Assembly (NCBI RefSeq): GCF_016427535.1
Contig: NZ_JAELXV010000005.1
Coordinates: 310,001 to 374,000 of the forward strand
Direction: 5' to 3'
Source of the DNA: Hymenobacter sp. BT559
GTDB taxonomy: Bacteria > Bacteroidota > Bacteroidia > Cytophagales > Hymenobacteraceae
DNA length: 64,000 nt
The number at the start of each line of letters is the position of its first letter. Position 1 is the first letter of the stretch. Shown piece by piece: positions 1-9,054 of the stretch. The notes under the pieces are model-generated. The model worked only from the letters and a program-made list of their open reading frames with translations, was not told the origin of the DNA and did no database searches. The position numbers and the translations under genes were made by a program.

Positions 1-1
1 G

Positions 2-877
2 GGCTACGCATCACCGTTCCGCAGTGACAACTTCACCTGGACGATTAATGCTAACTGGACGAAAAACCAGAACCGCGTAGTAGAGCTCATCGGCGGTGTT
101 GACAACATCGTACTCGCCACTTACCAAGGTGGTATCTCGACTAACGCCACAGTAGGCCGGCCTATTAACAGCATCCGCGGCCAGAACTTCCAGTACCGCG
201 ATGGCCAGCGCATTGTTGGCACCGATGGCTACTACCTCAAGACGCCTGACTCGAACCAAGAGATTGCTAACCCTAACCCCAACTGGACGGCTGGTATCTC
301 GAACACGCTTACTTACAAAGGCGTTTCGCTGTACTTCTTAGTTGACGTCCGCCAAGGCGGCTCTATCTACTCGCTCGACCGTGCTTATGGCCTAGGTACC
401 GGCCTGCAGCCAGAAACTGCTGGTCTCAACGACCTAGGCAACCCTTCGCGCAACACTATCGCCAACGGCGGTGGGGTTATCTTCCCCGGTGTGCAGGCAG
501 ACGGAACTCGGAACACTGTGCGTGCTGAGAACAGCGGCCTCGCACTCCAGCCAGATGGTACGTATGAGAACACCAATGCCAGTGCTTACGGTATCGATTT
601 CAACCCGAATGCTGCATTCGTATACGACGCCAGCTACGTGAAGCTGCGCGAAGTATCGCTGACCTACTCGCTGCCTAAAACTGTGGTAGCTAAAATGGGT
701 GGGGTACGCGGCATCGACTTCTCCATCGTAGGTCGTAACCTGTGGCTCATCCACAAAAACCTGCCCGACGCTGACCCTGAAGATGCCGCTAGCTCGGGCA
801 ACTTTGGCCAAGGCTATTCTACTGGTGCCTATCCTGCCGTCCGCACGCTCGGTGCTAACATCCGCCTCAGCTTCTAA
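2..877 (+). CDS. SusC/RagA-type TonB-linked outer-membrane receptor, C-terminal part (5' end outside window)
   Basis: The open frame runs from the window edge to a TAA at 875-877 and encodes about 291 C-terminal residues. It has the look of the last third of a SusC barrel: a motif close to NPNPNWTAGISNTLTYKG, then a strand with DVRQGGSIYSLDRAYG, and a terminal strand ending LGANIRLSF with the C-terminal Phe typical of outer-membrane barrels. SusC proteins import oligosaccharides or peptides with TonB energy and are lidded by a SusD lipoprotein. A SusD-like gene follows 6 bp downstream, which supports the call. The plug and N-terminal carboxypeptidase-like domain are not in the window, so the substrate cannot be inferred. 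Two CCTAGG sites (391, 433) lie inside the gene. Confidence 0.93.
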   Translation, partial: GYASPFRSDNFTWTINANWTKNQNRVVELIGGVDNIVLATYQGGISTNATVGRPINSIRGQNFQYRDGQRIVGTDGYYLKTPDSNQEIANPNPNWTAGISNTLTYKGVSLYFLVDVRQGGSIYSLDRAYGLGTGLQPETAGLNDLGNPSRNTIANGGGVIFPGVQADGTRNTVRAENSGLALQPDGTYENTNASAYGIDFNPNAAFVYDASYVKLREVSLTYSLPKTVVAKMGGVRGIDFSIVGRNLWLIHKNLPDADPEDAASSGNFGQGYSTGAYPAVRTLGANIRLSF

Positions 878-883
878 TCTATT

Positions 884-2377
884 ATGAAAAAATTACTTGT
901 TCTTGGTGCATCTGCTCTAGCGTTCACGACTTCCTGCGTGAGTAATTTGAGCGATGACTATAACACCAACCCTAAAAGCTCTACCAGCGCTATTGCATCT
1001 GGCTTGATTTCTAATGCGGAGCGCACGCTTGTCCGGACGGTTAATAGCTCCAGCGTTAACCTAAACCCCCTGCGCTTCTACGTACAATACTGGGCTGCTA
1101 CTGATTACCCCAACGAGTCGCAGTACGACCTAATTACCCGTTCTATACCCAATGCAGTTTGGAACGCGCTGTATCGGGATTGCCTACGCGACTTGCGCGA
1201 AGCCAAGAATACTATTCCAAACGACATTACCATTCCGGATGCTAGTAAAGCCAATGCCCTAGCAGTTGAGGAAGTATTGGAAGTCTACACTTGGGCAACC
1301 TTGGTGGAAACCTTTGGTAATATTCCATACTCGCAAGCGCTTGACTTCAATAATAGCCAGCCCAAGTATGACAGCCAGGCAACCATCTACGCTGACCTAG
1401 CCACCCGGCTGGATGCGGCTATTGGTAAGTTCGACGCATCGCAGCCGTTGGGTTTCGGCGCAAACGAGCTGCTTTTCCCGGGTACCACCGCTGCCGCTAC
1501 TACGGGCCAATGGATTAAGTTTGCAAACGCGCTGAAGCTGCGCATGGCACTGGTTACCGCCGACGTCGACGCTGCCAAATCTAAGACGATGGCTGAGGCT
1601 ACGGTGGGTAAGCTTCCGACTTCTAACTCGGACGCTGTTGACCTTACCTTCAACGGGGCGCCTCCTAACACCAATCCGCTGTTCGAAGACCTAGTGAGAA
1701 GTGGCCGTACTGACTTCGTTGGTGCTAACATTTTCATCAACTCTCTGAAAGGCACTGCTGGCCCATCAACTGGCGTGACGGACCCGCGTTTGGATGACTA
1801 TTTCAATGCGGCTACGTCGACCAACGTACCAGCTGGCACTTACGCCGGGGGTGTGGTAGGCACTGGTAACAGCAAGACTAATTTCTCACAGCCGGGCTCT
1901 AAGCTCCGGGCAGCGACACTGCCGGGGGTGCTCATCTCATATGCAGAGGTAGAGCTATTGCAGGCCGAGGCCATTGAGCGGGGCTTCAATATGGGCGGCA
2001 CCGCCGAGTCGCACTACAATGCGGGTGTTACTGCTTCCATTCTAGAATGGGGCGGCACTGCTGCTGATGCCAGTACTTACCTCGCGTCCAATAAGGTGGC
2101 TTACACAACGGCTCCTGGTGACTACAAGCAGAAAATTGGCTATCAGCTCTGGGTGGCGCTCTACAATCAGCCTACCGAGTCTTGGACGCAGTGGCGCCGC
2201 CTGGATTACCCCCAGCTGCCGCTTGCTTCCAACGCCATCTACCCGGTTATTCCGCGTCGTTACCTGTACCCGACTGTTGAGCAAAACCTCAACAATGCTA
2301 ACTACGCTGAAGCTTCGGCAGCCCTTGGTAGCACTGGCGACAACGTTGCGACTAAGCTCTTCTGGGATAAGTTTTAA
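884..2377 (+). CDS. SusD/RagB-family outer-membrane nutrient-binding lipoprotein
   Basis: This encodes 497 residues. The N-terminus is a lipoprotein signal (MKKLLVLGASALAFTTSC, lipid Cys at residue 18), followed by the short polar stretch usual for surface-exposed Bacteroidota lipoproteins. The body, with YNTNPKSST near the N-terminus, a TPR-like helical pattern, and ALYNQPTESWTQWRRLDYP near the C-terminus, resembles the SusD-like type-2 family. It should sit on the cell surface as the lid of the SusC barrel encoded 6 bp upstream, in the same transcript. No glycosidase or peptidase gene is adjacent, so the substrate remains unknown. A strong hairpin terminator follows at 2395. Confidence 0.94.
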   Translation: MKKLLVLGASALAFTTSCVSNLSDDYNTNPKSSTSAIASGLISNAERTLVRTVNSSSVNLNPLRFYVQYWAATDYPNESQYDLITRSIPNAVWNALYRDCLRDLREAKNTIPNDITIPDASKANALAVEEVLEVYTWATLVETFGNIPYSQALDFNNSQPKYDSQATIYADLATRLDAAIGKFDASQPLGFGANELLFPGTTAAATTGQWIKFANALKLRMALVTADVDAAKSKTMAEATVGKLPTSNSDAVDLTFNGAPPNTNPLFEDLVRSGRTDFVGANIFINSLKGTAGPSTGVTDPRLDDYFNAATSTNVPAGTYAGGVVGTGNSKTNFSQPGSKLRAATLPGVLISYAEVELLQAEAIERGFNMGGTAESHYNAGVTASILEWGGTAADASTYLASNKVAYTTAPGDYKQKIGYQLWVALYNQPTESWTQWRRLDYPQLPLASNAIYPVIPRRYLYPTVEQNLNNANYAEASAALGSTGDNVATKLFWDKF

Positions 2378-2394
2378 TCCCATTTAGCACTAGT

Positions 2395-2427
2395 AAAAAA
2401 GGCTGCCCTATTGGGCAGCCTTTTTTA
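2395..2427. terminator. Bidirectional rho-independent terminator between the susD-like gene and prfB
   Basis: A perfect 14-bp stem (arms 2395-2408 and 2413-2426, loop TATT) has a GC core and A/T tails on both sides. It can therefore end transcription from the plus-strand susD-like gene and from the minus-strand prfB. Confidence 0.9.
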
Positions 2428-2455
2428 TTGATATAGTAGGTAAGAGTGCGAGTTC

Positions 2456-3533
2456 CTAGCTCTGCATCAGAAAGCCTTTGATATACTCGTCTAGGTCGCC
2501 ATCAAGCACGTTTTGCACGTCGGTGCGCTCTATGCCCGTACGGAGGTCTTTGATGAGCTTGTAAGGGTGCAAGACGTAATTGCGAATCTGCGAGCCGAAG
2601 TCGATACGCTTTTTACCGGCTTCTACTTTGTCGCGCTCAGCGTTGCGCTTGTCCATTTCTAGTTGGTAGAGGCGCGACTTGAGCATACGCAGGGCGTGCT
2701 CCTTGTTCATGAGCTGCGAGCGCTCTATCTGCACCGCGATGATGATGCCGCTGGGGGCGTGCGTGAGGCGCACGGCCGTTTCGACCTTGTTCACGTTCTG
2801 GCCACCCGCGCCACCGGCCCGGAAGGTATCCCAACTGATGTCGGCAGGATTGATTTCGATGTTAATGGTATCATCGACTACGGGGTAGGCAAACACGGAC
2901 GCAAACGACGTATGCCGGCGCCCACTGCTATCGAAGGGCGAGATGCGCACTAGGCGGTGCACGCCGATTTCGCTTTTGAGATAGCCGTAGGCAAACGGGC
3001 CATCTATCTCGAGCGAGGCCGACTTAATGCCGGCGCCCTCGCCAGGCTGGTAGCTGACCTGCTTCACGGTGAAGCCCTTGCTTTCGCCCCACATGATGTA
3101 CATGCGCATCAGCATCTCGGCCCAGTCCTGGCTTTCGGTACCGCCGGCGCCGGGGTTGATGTCGATAATGGCCGATAGCTGGTCTTCCTCGTCAGAAAGC
3201 ATACGCTTGAACTCCAGCGCTTCTACTTTCTGCTGGGTGGCATCGTACTCGGCCTGAATTTCGGCTTCCGTGGCTTCGCCTTCCTTATAAAAGTCGAAGA
3301 GCACGTCGGTATCGGCTACGGCCTGTTGCACAGCTTCGTAGTCGTCGGTCCAGGTTTTGATGCTTTTGATTTCTTTCAGCTTGGCTTCGGCCGCCTTGGA
3401 ATCGTCCCAAAAATCGGGCGCCAGGGTTTCGGCTTCGGCGCTAACTACCTGTTCTTTACGGGCATCGTAGTCAAAGATACCTCCTCAGAGCCTCGGCGCG
3501 GCCCTTCAAGTCCTTTATCTGGTCTTGGGTCAT
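2456..3533 (-). CDS. prfB: Peptide chain release factor 2, expressed by programmed +1 frameshift
   Basis: RF2 ends translation at UGA and UAA. The downstream frame (3472 to 2456) carries the stop-codon recognition region with SPF (SPFDSSGRRHTSF) and the catalytic GGQ loop (GGAGGQNVNK). The gene begins at ATG 3533-3531 in a different frame: about 20 codons lead to CTT TGA C at 3476-3470, preceded three bases earlier by AGGAGG. This is the classical RF2 autoregulatory slip site, where one T (3473) is skipped so that the protein continues L-D-Y-D-A. The joined product is about 358 residues, close to the usual RF2 length. An annotation that starts at an internal codon (for example 3331) would lose the N-terminal domain. 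Confidence 0.95.
3470..3485 (-). promoter_or_regulatory. prfB programmed +1 frameshift signal
   Basis: On the minus strand the site reads AGGAGG TAT CTT TGA C. The Shine-Dalgarno-like AGGAGG (3485-3480) is three bases from the slippery CTT (3476-3474), which abuts the in-frame TGA (3473-3471). This is the same layout as in E. coli prfB. Low RF2 slows termination at TGA and favours the shift, giving negative feedback. Confidence 0.95.
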
Positions 3534-3598
3534 GTGGTAGATAAAAAGTAACCTAGGGTGCATAGTACACCTTATGTGGCAACAAAGGTCGGTATAAA

Positions 3599-3627
3599 AA
3601 AAGCCGCCCGTATACCGGGCGGCTTTT
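3599..3627 (-). terminator. Rho-independent terminator of ilvE
   Basis: Perfect 12-bp stem (3599-3610 with 3616-3627) with GC core GCCGCCCG. An A-run on the plus strand before 3599 becomes a U-tract for minus-strand transcripts. It lies 18 bp past the ilvE stop. Confidence 0.85.
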
Positions 3628-3644
3628 CTATGGCGAAGGAGGCG

Positions 3645-4709
3645 CTACACGGCCACCATCCAGCCGTGCGGGTCGGCCGTGTGGCCTGTGCGGATGGCTT
3701 CGAGCTCGGCCCCTACCCGGCGGGCAAACGAGGTATCGGCCAAGGCCGGCAGGTCGTAGTCGTGGCCTTCGTGGCCGATGGTAGCAATGGCCGCGATGGT
3801 AGCAGCCGTGCCCACGCCAAAGGCCTCGGTGAGGCGGCCTTCCTGAATGGCCGCCACTACTTCGCGGCTCGATACGCGGCGCTCCTCTACGGGCATGCCC
3901 CAGTCGCGGGCCAACTGCAGCACCGAGCGGCGGGTAATACCATCGAGGATGGACGTAGAAAGTTCGGGCGTAATGAGGATGCCGTCGATAACAAACATAA
4001 CGTTCATGGCGCCAGACTCCTCCACATACTGGTGCTCCGAGGCATCGGTCCACAGCAGCTGGTGGTAGCCTTCTTGCTGAGCCAGCTTGCTGGGCAGCAT
4101 GGCTGCGCCGTAGTTGCCCGCATTCTTGGCATAGCCGGCGCCACCGGGGGCAGCGCGCACGTATTTCTGCTCGAAGCGCACGCGCACCGGTTTGTTGAAG
4201 AATGCCGCTACCGGGCAGGTGATGATGCCGAAGTGATACGTTTCGGACGGCCGCACCCCTAGGAAGCCATCGGTGGCGAACATGAAGGGGCGGATGTAGA
4301 GCGAGCTACCCGCCGCGCTGGGTACCCAGCCCGCATCAAGCTTCACCAACTCGCGCAGGCCTTGCAGGTAAATATCTTCAGGGATGGTGGGCATGGCCAT
4401 GCGCTCGGCCGAGGCATTGAGGCGGCGCCAGTTGTCGAGGGGTCGGAACAGACCTACGCTGCCATCGGCCTGCCGGTAGGCTTTGGCGCCTTCAAAAATG
4501 GCTTGCCCGTAATGCAGGGCCGAGTTGGCGGGGCTGACGGCCAGGGGGCCATAGGGCAAGATGCGGGGCTGCTGCCATTCGCCTTGGCGATACTCAACGG
4601 CCAGCATGTGGTCGGCAAAAGACTTGCCGAATTCAAGATTAGCCAGGTCGAGCTCGGCGAGGCGAGACGTAGCAGCGGGCTGCACGTCAATGGTCAAAGT
4701 GTCAAGCAT
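3645..4709 (-). CDS. ilvE: Branched-chain amino acid aminotransferase
   Basis: A 354-residue, fold-type IV PLP aminotransferase that interconverts Leu, Ile and Val with their 2-oxo acids using glutamate/2-oxoglutarate in the cytoplasm. Family features are visible: an ALHYGQAIFEGAKAYR segment near residues 64-79, the Schiff-base lysine in GYAKNAGNYGAAM (K195), and a C-terminal FGVGTAATIAAIATI cofactor-binding segment. Length and motifs match the long (eukaryote-like) BCAT branch. It is monocistronic by appearance, with its own terminator downstream and 131 bp of non-coding DNA upstream. D-amino-acid aminotransferase is the only close alternative and is less likely given the length. Confidence 0.93.
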   Translation of the reverse strand: MLDTLTIDVQPAATSRLAELDLANLEFGKSFADHMLAVEYRQGEWQQPRILPYGPLAVSPANSALHYGQAIFEGAKAYRQADGSVGLFRPLDNWRRLNASAERMAMPTIPEDIYLQGLRELVKLDAGWVPSAAGSSLYIRPFMFATDGFLGVRPSETYHFGIITCPVAAFFNKPVRVRFEQKYVRAAPGGAGYAKNAGNYGAAMLPSKLAQQEGYHQLLWTDASEHQYVEESGAMNVMFVIDGILITPELSTSILDGITRRSVLQLARDWGMPVEERRVSSREVVAAIQEGRLTEAFGVGTAATIAAIATIGHEGHDYDLPALADTSFARRVGAELEAIRTGHTADPHGWMVAV

Positions 4710-4840
4710 AGGAGTAGCAGGGATTAGTCAGAAGGCGGCCGCACGCGAACGCCAGAGTGGGTGGGATAGGTAAGAGTAGGGACAGGCAAGCCAGCTAAAA
4801 GTTGCAGTAACGCGCTTGCCGCCGCGCTGCAAGCGGCAAG

Positions 4841-5392
4841 TTACAGCCGAGGCTTCCAGGTAACCTCCTCTACACCTAGGTCGTGGGCCATGGCCCGGCT
4901 CAGCACGAAGAGGTAATCGGACAGCCGATTGAGATACATAATAACCAGGTCTTCTACGGGCGAGCTTGCGCGCAGCTCCACGGCCAGGCGCTCGGCACGG
5001 CGGCACACGCAGCGCGCCACGTGTCCAAACGACACAGCCGGGTGCCCGCCGGGCAGCACAAATTCGCGCAGCGGGGCCAGGGTTTCATTTAGCTGGTCCA
5101 TCTCCGCTTCGAGCAGGGCTACGTCGGCGGCGTGCAGGTCGGGCAGGCGCTTGTGCACCTCGTGGTCGGGGTCAGTGGCCAGGTGCGAGCCGATGGTGAA
5201 TAGCCGGTCCTGGATTTCCTTTAGCAAGCCGCGACGCGGGGCGTTCACTTCCTGGTCGCGCAGCAGCCCTAGGTAGGCATTTAGCTCATCGACCGTGCCG
5301 TAGCAGTCGATGCGCAGGCTCGACTTGGGCACGCGTGCCCCACCAATGAGTGAGGTCAGCCCCTGGTCGCCGGTTTTGGTGTATATCTTCAT
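4841..5392 (-). CDS. ATP:cob(I)alamin adenosyltransferase, PduO type
   Basis: 183 residues that transfer the adenosyl group of ATP to cob(I)alamin to make coenzyme B12. The N-terminus carries the ATP-binding signature MKIYTKTGDQGLTSL with G-GARVPKSS following. Other PduO features are YGTVDELNAYLG, a central helix with LREFVLPGG, and the C-terminal ARCVCRRAER and YLNRLSDYLF segments. The family forms a trimer of helix bundles. No other cobalamin gene lies nearby, so the protein probably serves scavenged corrinoid. The start is the ATG at 5392-5390, directly giving the conserved N-terminus. Confidence 0.93.
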   Translation of the reverse strand: MKIYTKTGDQGLTSLIGGARVPKSSLRIDCYGTVDELNAYLGLLRDQEVNAPRRGLLKEIQDRLFTIGSHLATDPDHEVHKRLPDLHAADVALLEAEMDQLNETLAPLREFVLPGGHPAVSFGHVARCVCRRAERLAVELRASSPVEDLVIMYLNRLSDYLFVLSRAMAHDLGVEEVTWKPRL

Positions 5393-5523
5393 CGCAGATT
5401 ATAACGGATTTATCGGATTTCGCAGATACGCCTACCTGCGGCAGGCTGCCTATGACTGGCGATGGCGATTACTAAGCCGTAGTGTGGGGTACGCTTTAGT
5501 TGAGGTAGCGGCTAAAAGATGCC

Positions 5524-6264
5524 CTAGGCGCTCAAGGAGTTGATGGCGGGCTGCGTCACGTTGTGGTTTACGTCGTCGGTTTCGATGAGGCCGTCGCGGA
5601 GGCGCACAATGCGGTGGGCGTAGTGGGCAATGTCTTCTTCGTGCGTTACCATGATGATGGTGTTGCCCTTGGCATAGAGCGCCTCAAACAAGCCCATAAT
5701 TTCGTAGCTGGTCTTGGAGTCGAGGGCACCAGTGGGCTCGTCGGCCAGCAGCACACTGGGGGTATTGACGAGCGCGCGCGCAATGGCCACGCGCTGGCGC
5801 TGGCCCCCGCTGAGCTCATTGGGGCGGTGGCCGGCGCGGTCGGCCAGGCCCACTGCGCGCAGAGACTCTAAGGCTAGCTCGTTGCGCTCGCGCTTATTGA
5901 GGCCCGCGTAGATGAGCGGCAGAGCCACATTTTCGAGGGCTGAGGAGCGCGGCAATAGGTTAAACGTCTGGAAGACGAAGCCGATTTCTTTGTTGCGCAC
6001 CTCCGCCAGTTGGTTGTCGCTCATGCGGCTTACATCCTGGCCGTTGAGGATGTATTGGCCGCTGCTTGGGGTATCGAGGCAGCCCACAATGTTCATGAGC
6101 GTGCTTTTGCCTGAGCCCGATGGCCCCATAAAAGCCACGTATTCGCCGCGCTTGATGTCGATGCTCACCGAGCGCAAGGCGTGAATGTGCTCGGTGCCCA
6201 TCACGTATTCCTTGGCGATGTTGGTGGTTTGAATAACGAGCGGCGAAGTGTTGGCAGCGAGCAT
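5524..6264 (-). CDS. ABC transporter ATP-binding protein, MacB/LolD type
   Basis: 246 residues comprising one complete ATPase domain: Walker A GPSGSGKST, Q-loop FVFQTFNLLP, signature LSGGQRQRVA, Walker B LLADEPTGALD and a switch His in MVTHE. The sequence is closest to the MacB/LolD class, which normally pairs with an FtsX-like permease. No FtsX-like permease is encoded next to it. The gene is instead 12 bp downstream of a 921-residue polytopic membrane/TPR protein, probably in one transcript with gatC. Its partner could be that protein or a permease elsewhere. Family assignment is firm; substrate is unknown. Confidence 0.92.
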   Translation of the reverse strand: MLAANTSPLVIQTTNIAKEYVMGTEHIHALRSVSIDIKRGEYVAFMGPSGSGKSTLMNIVGCLDTPSSGQYILNGQDVSRMSDNQLAEVRNKEIGFVFQTFNLLPRSSALENVALPLIYAGLNKRERNELALESLRAVGLADRAGHRPNELSGGQRQRVAIARALVNTPSVLLADEPTGALDSKTSYEIMGLFEALYAKGNTIIMVTHEEDIAHYAHRIVRLRDGLIETDDVNHNVTQPAINSLSA

Positions 6265-6276
6265 GGGCAGAAAAAG

Positions 6277-9042
6277 TTAGCGGCTAGAAGTGGGCACGGG
6301 CGCAGCGTCGGCCGCAAAAGCGGCCATCGCCGCCGCGTGGGCCGCCCGGCGCGCCGCAAATTGCGTCAGCAAGTTAGCGTAAGTAGCCGCGTCTAGGTGC
6401 GTTCGCAGCTGAGCGAGCGCGGGCTCAGCCAGCTCGGCCAGGCCCGCATCGGCTGCTGCCAGCACAAAAGCTTGCTGCAGCGGCACCGAGCTGGGGTTCT
6501 CCACCAAGCCTAGGCGCAGAGCCTCATAGGCGTCGCTAGGCTGCTTGCGGGCCGTGTAGAAGCGGGCCGCTGCCAGCACTGCTTTTTCATTGAAGGGCGC
6601 TGTACTCAGCAATTGCTGGTAAAGCTTGGCAGCTTTAGCAGGGTCTTGCTCGGCCTGCTGTGCCTGCTTTAATAACTGGCTGCCACTAGCTGGCGCTTGG
6701 TTACCCAGCTCTATTTTACTGGTGCTGGCCAGCGCTGCCAATAGCTGCCGCCCGGCGGGGCGCTGGGCTGTGTCGGCGCTTGTAGCCAAGCGCTGCGCTG
6801 CCACGCGCGCCGAATCGGCCGGCCCACCTAGGGCCAGCGCCCACCCGCGGGCGGCCGGGGCTAGGGGCAGCCCGTGCTCGGCGGCAAGGTCAAACTGCGC
6901 AGCGGCCGTAGCATATTGCTGCTGTTGCAATTGCCAGATTCCCAATAGGTACTGATAGTAAGCCGCCGAGGCGCTCGTGCCCGCCGCCAGCGGGGCGAGC
7001 GTTTGGCGGGCGGCTAGCTCTCGGCCTGCTTTGTGCAGCAGCAGCGCTTGCAGAAAAACTAACTGCTCGTAGTACGTACCGTTTTCGGGCTGAGCGGCGA
7101 GCTGCTGCAAATGGGGTAGCCAACTCGCTGCCGCACCGCTACGCTGCACTACCCAGAGCACGTCGTGGTAGAGCGCCGCAAACGACGCCTCGCTCAGGAG
7201 CAACGGCCCCTTGGCAGTGGCGGGCAAAGCACTAGAGGCTTTCGTGAGCAGGGCCAGCAGCGTTTGATTGCTTCGCAGGGCAGGCTCCTTGGCGGTTGGC
7301 TTCATTTGCGCGCTGAGCTTGGTGGCGGCGGGCAATAGGCCTTGCTGCGTCAGGAAAGCCAGTTGGTTAGTCTGGCTAGCGTAGGACTTGGGCGCGAGCT
7401 TCTCGGCTTTGTCTAAGTAAAAAGCGACCGAATCGGTGAGGGCCGATTGGGTGAAGAGCTGTGCTAGGTCAGACGTCAGGGCCACGCTGGCAGGAAAGTC
7501 CCGGCGGCCTTTGCGCAGGATGTCCAGGCCCTCAAAAAAATCGCTAGGTCCGGCGTAGAGCGCGGCCAGGCGCAAGGTCAGCTTTTCGTCGGGGCGCACC
7601 AGCAGGGCGCGGCGCAGGGCATTAAGCTCGTTTTGGCGCTGGTCGTGGAAGCGGTACAGCGCGGCGCGGCCCAGCTGTGCCGTGCGGTTGAAGCGGTCGA
7701 GCACGTCGCCGCTTTCGGCGTAGTAGCGCTCAGCCAGCAGGGCCAAAGCCAGGTCGTCGGGCCGCGACTCACTCTGCTGGCGGGCCAGGTCGCCGAGCAA
7801 GTTGTATTGGCCGGCTTCTACCTGGTCGAGCAGGGGCCAACTGGCTCGCATCTGCGTCAGCCCGATGGCCGCCAGCCCCAGGATGTACACCGTGAAGAAT
7901 GGCAACCGGCGCGGCTCAAATACCACCCGGTACACCCGCAGCCGCTGCCGCAACAGCGACCCAAAATTGATGAGCACGTACAGCAGGAAAGCGGCTCCCA
8001 GCCACAGCAGCGCCAGGGTAGTGAACGACCGCGCCGCCGACAAAAGCGGGGTATTGACCGTGGCCAGGGCGTAGCCGAGCGCGCCAGCGGCTCCAGCCGC
8101 GAGTAGCCAGTAAAGAGACCGGGCAGCGGCATAAGGTAGCCAGGCACCGTAGCTGGGCAGGCGCTGGGGCAGGCCTAGGCCCCCTGCCAACACAGCTGGC
8201 AGCAGCAGCACCAGCGGGTCGAGGCGCAGTCCAAACAGTAGCTTTACTTCGCCGTTGCTCCAGTAGTAGAAAGCTAGAGCCCCTAGGTATAGCGCGCTGG
8301 CCAGCACCAGCGGCAGCAGGCCATACCGGCTTTCGGGCCGCTCGGCCTGGGTGTTAAACCAAACCAATGCCCGGATATTTTCTACCCCCACCCACAGCAC
8401 TAAGGCGGCCACCAGCACTGCGCCGCCGGGCGTGGCGTAGGCGGCCAGCTGCAGTAGCGTTTCTTCGACTGGCAGGCTCGTTTTGGCAAAAATCAGCCAG
8501 ACCAGACCAGCCACCAGCGCGCCAAACAGCAGTATCCGCCACCGAATACCGACTCGGCCTCCGAAGGCGTGCAGCCCGAAGGCTGTGCCACCTAGGAGGC
8601 TCAGGCTCAAGATTAAAAACCCCTGTCGGCTGCCCTGAAAGATTTCCAGCGTATCGACATTCAGCGACATCAGCAGGAAAATAACTGGCAGCGTACCCGC
8701 CAGAAAAGCTGGGCGGCGCAGCATGCTCACCACCGCCAGCCAGCCGGCCAGGCCCGTGGCCAGCAGCCCCAGCCACACCCCAGCAGCCACGGACTGGGTA
8801 AAGGGCCCGGCAAAATCGTGGGTGAGGGTCGTGAGGTACCCGTTGGCCGGCACCGGCAAGTGCGCCGGGCCCACCGCCACCGAGTCGAGCGCGAGCGGCA
8901 AGGGTGCTAGGTGCGGCACCAGCACTAGGGGCAGCGTCGCGGCCTCGCCCGTGAAGTAGTAGTAGATGGCCAGCCCTACGGCCAGCGCCGCCAGCAGCCC
9001 CGGCACCAGTGCCGAGCGGCGCACGAAAGAGAAGTCAGCCAC
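6277..9042 (-). CDS. Large polytopic membrane protein with C-terminal TPR-like region, function unknown
   Basis: 921 residues that I do not recognise as a named family. Residues 1 to about 400 contain roughly ten to twelve hydrophobic segments, beginning with LVPGLLAALAVGLAIYYYF. From about residue 410 the protein is soluble and helical, with repeated A/L-rich pairs (for example PDDLALALLAERYYAESG and YYQYLLGIWQLQQQQYATAA) typical of tetratricopeptide repeats. The layout suggests an inner-membrane anchor with a protein-binding TPR domain. It lies 12 bp downstream of gatC and 12 bp upstream of the ABC ATPase, so the three are likely cotranscribed. A role with the ATPase is inference from position only. 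Confidence 0.85.
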   Translation of the reverse strand: MADFSFVRRSALVPGLLAALAVGLAIYYYFTGEAATLPLVLVPHLAPLPLALDSVAVGPAHLPVPANGYLTTLTHDFAGPFTQSVAAGVWLGLLATGLAGWLAVVSMLRRPAFLAGTLPVIFLLMSLNVDTLEIFQGSRQGFLILSLSLLGGTAFGLHAFGGRVGIRWRILLFGALVAGLVWLIFAKTSLPVEETLLQLAAYATPGGAVLVAALVLWVGVENIRALVWFNTQAERPESRYGLLPLVLASALYLGALAFYYWSNGEVKLLFGLRLDPLVLLLPAVLAGGLGLPQRLPSYGAWLPYAAARSLYWLLAAGAAGALGYALATVNTPLLSAARSFTTLALLWLGAAFLLYVLINFGSLLRQRLRVYRVVFEPRRLPFFTVYILGLAAIGLTQMRASWPLLDQVEAGQYNLLGDLARQQSESRPDDLALALLAERYYAESGDVLDRFNRTAQLGRAALYRFHDQRQNELNALRRALLVRPDEKLTLRLAALYAGPSDFFEGLDILRKGRRDFPASVALTSDLAQLFTQSALTDSVAFYLDKAEKLAPKSYASQTNQLAFLTQQGLLPAATKLSAQMKPTAKEPALRSNQTLLALLTKASSALPATAKGPLLLSEASFAALYHDVLWVVQRSGAAASWLPHLQQLAAQPENGTYYEQLVFLQALLLHKAGRELAARQTLAPLAAGTSASAAYYQYLLGIWQLQQQQYATAAAQFDLAAEHGLPLAPAARGWALALGGPADSARVAAQRLATSADTAQRPAGRQLLAALASTSKIELGNQAPASGSQLLKQAQQAEQDPAKAAKLYQQLLSTAPFNEKAVLAAARFYTARKQPSDAYEALRLGLVENPSSVPLQQAFVLAAADAGLAELAEPALAQLRTHLDAATYANLLTQFAARRAAHAAAMAAFAADAAPVPTSSR

Positions 9043-9054
9043 CGAGGTACAGCG

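Noticed and set aside
3558..4262. A 234-codon plus-strand open frame opposite ilvE
   Set aside because: It is a shadow of ilvE; GC-rich third positions keep antisense frames open, and its translation shows no domain.
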